DNA of 64,000 nucleotides from Flaccisagitta enflata (lineage: Eukaryota > Chaetognatha > Sagittoidea > Aphragmophora), in contig OZ231126.1 in the NCBI GenBank assembly GCA_965153355.1, positions 5,146,001-5,210,000 of the forward strand, in the 5' to 3' direction. The notes beneath the pieces are model-generated. The model did not search any database, was not told where the DNA came from, and saw only the letters and a list, made by a program, of their open reading frames with translations. A program made the translations under genes and the position numbers. Positions 62,757 to 64,000 of this stretch are shown here, piece after piece; positions within the stretch are counted from its first letter, which is position 1; every line of letters begins with the position of its first letter.

Positions 62757-63456
62757 TCTTCCGGTCTATTTCGGGACTTTGACTAGCCGTATTATCCAGG
62801 TGTGTCATTACTCAAAAGTTCTTTAGCAAAAGTTTTTGGACTATCAATTTTTATCGTTAAGCGGTTAAACTTTCTAGTTTTGATAGTGAAGAACTTAAAC
62901 ATAAAATCAAAAGTGAAACTTCATAAGCATTAAAATAATTTCTTAAAAAACGATTATATTAAAACAAGATTTTTAAAATTAAAATTCTCGTAGATCGATA
63001 TTGATTATTTGCTCTAAGTAACATCTGTATCTGGACACACCCGACTGTATTGTTCCAGGCAAAAGACGTTTCCTTAAAATTTACCGAGTTTATGCTAAAA
63101 CGATGATGCTAATATAGCTCGTGATTCATTTAACAGAACGTCGTCTTAGCCAACTTTCCCAGTCCGTCGAATTAGCAAAGATTTATGATCTTACATGAAA
63201 CCTGTTAGTAACGTATCTAATTTCTTCTTCCTTTTGCGTCTATTTTTAAACCTAAAGCTAGTCGTTGACAGTTTTTCCGTGTGAATCAGTTATTTTACAT
63301 GAATTTCTTTTCAAGCAGGCGCAGGGTTAAGAAGTTCTAACTTTAGTGCCTATTGCAGAAAGACAAAAAGATCTTGCGGTGGACTTTCTCGAACATAATG
63401 TGCGCTAGTGCGCCTCAGCTATGCCGTGCTGATCACGGCTTTTGCTCGACCTGATT

Positions 63457-63967
63457 CAGCGATGTATGGCAAGGGACTTCAGGGACATCACGTGACGTCC
63501 CTGCTGTCGAGCTGGAAAGTTTGTCGGGCTTGAAAATGTGTTGTCAAAAAAAAATTGTAGACAGAAAGAAAAGAGAGAGAGAGAGAGAGAGAGAGACTGA
63601 CAGACAGACAGACAGATAAACATTACAAAAAAAAATCATTGAACCAAATTCTATGGGGGAAATGAAAAACGAGTTTACAAAACAAAATGAGGCAAGGGCA
63701 TAATTGATGCGTTGATAATTAGTATGCTTTGCCCCTACCTGCCATACAGTTTTTCTAGATACTTTCTTATAGGAATCAGTTGAAAACAGATCTATTTGAT
63801 AAAAAAAATAACCATCTAGATGAAAATCTCTCTTTTATTTGTTAGGTTCTATCTAGCATTGGCTTGGAAAGCATATGAATCATAGCAAATCAGTTAAAAG
63901 CTGTCGTGCTTAGATTTGCTGTCGTGCATGGAATTGGCTGTGAAGTCCCTAGGCTCCAACATCGCTG
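63457..63967. mobile_element. hAT-like MITE with perfect 8-bp TSD
   Basis: CAGCGATGT and ACATCGCTG ends, flanked by ACCTGATT on both sides (63449-63456 and 63968-63975). Inside, AAGGGACTTCAGGGACATCA and GTCCCTGCTGTC match the 26148-26544 element, so they are one family. A short GA/GACA run lies at 63570-63615. Confidence 0.92.
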
Positions 63968-64000
63968 ACCTGATTATTCTATCGGCTTACTGTAAATTTA

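Overview
This is a eukaryotic (metazoan, most likely invertebrate) genomic window. The genes have phase-consistent GT-AG introns and belong to animal families. The rest is dominated by microsatellites, minisatellites and short non-autonomous transposons. The species cannot be named from the sequence. No rRNA, tRNA, CRISPR or prokaryotic operon structure was seen.

Three protein-coding genes are supported, all on the + strand. (1) 732-2720: a two-exon multipass membrane protein of 440 aa that resembles the XK-related (XKR) family, with a TATA box 35 bases before its ATG. (2) 36904-40778: a four-exon DIPK1/FAM69-type protein of 469 aa with an N-terminal membrane anchor, a calcium-binding-like loop, a divergent kinase fold and a Cys-rich C-terminus. 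(3) 46520-59492: an activin receptor type-2 (ACVR2) gene of at least 15 coding exons (958 aa visible, first exon not found). It has a three-finger ectodomain, a TM segment, a complete Ser/Thr kinase and an unusual tail of about 420 aa.

The space from 2.7 to 36 kb holds no convincing cellular gene. It contains very long simple repeats: (GA)n of about 700 bp, (GAA)n of about 1.1 kb, and (CT)n, (GTT)n, (TG)n and (TTTC)n tracts. It also holds 110-, 64-, 37- and 20-bp minisatellites, long fold-back elements, a deleted Tc1-type element, hAT-like MITEs and many copies of one short element. That element starts near AAGGCCGGATACACGG, carries an internal (GGAC)n/(GTCY)n array and ends in a hairpin followed by CTAAAAA. 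Its architecture suggests a Helitron/Helentron-associated (DINE-1 / mini-me-like) family.

The most unusual observation is in ACVR2. At least five of its exons have an edge duplicated in the neighbouring intron together with the native splice site. One array has nine extra acceptor-side copies of 103-105 bp, another has six extra donor-side copies (mostly 46 bp apart), and smaller sets sit at three other exons. One array is interrupted by a copy of the dispersed element, which exposes that element's exact ends and relative age. Several hAT-like elements are bounded by perfect 8-bp target-site duplications.
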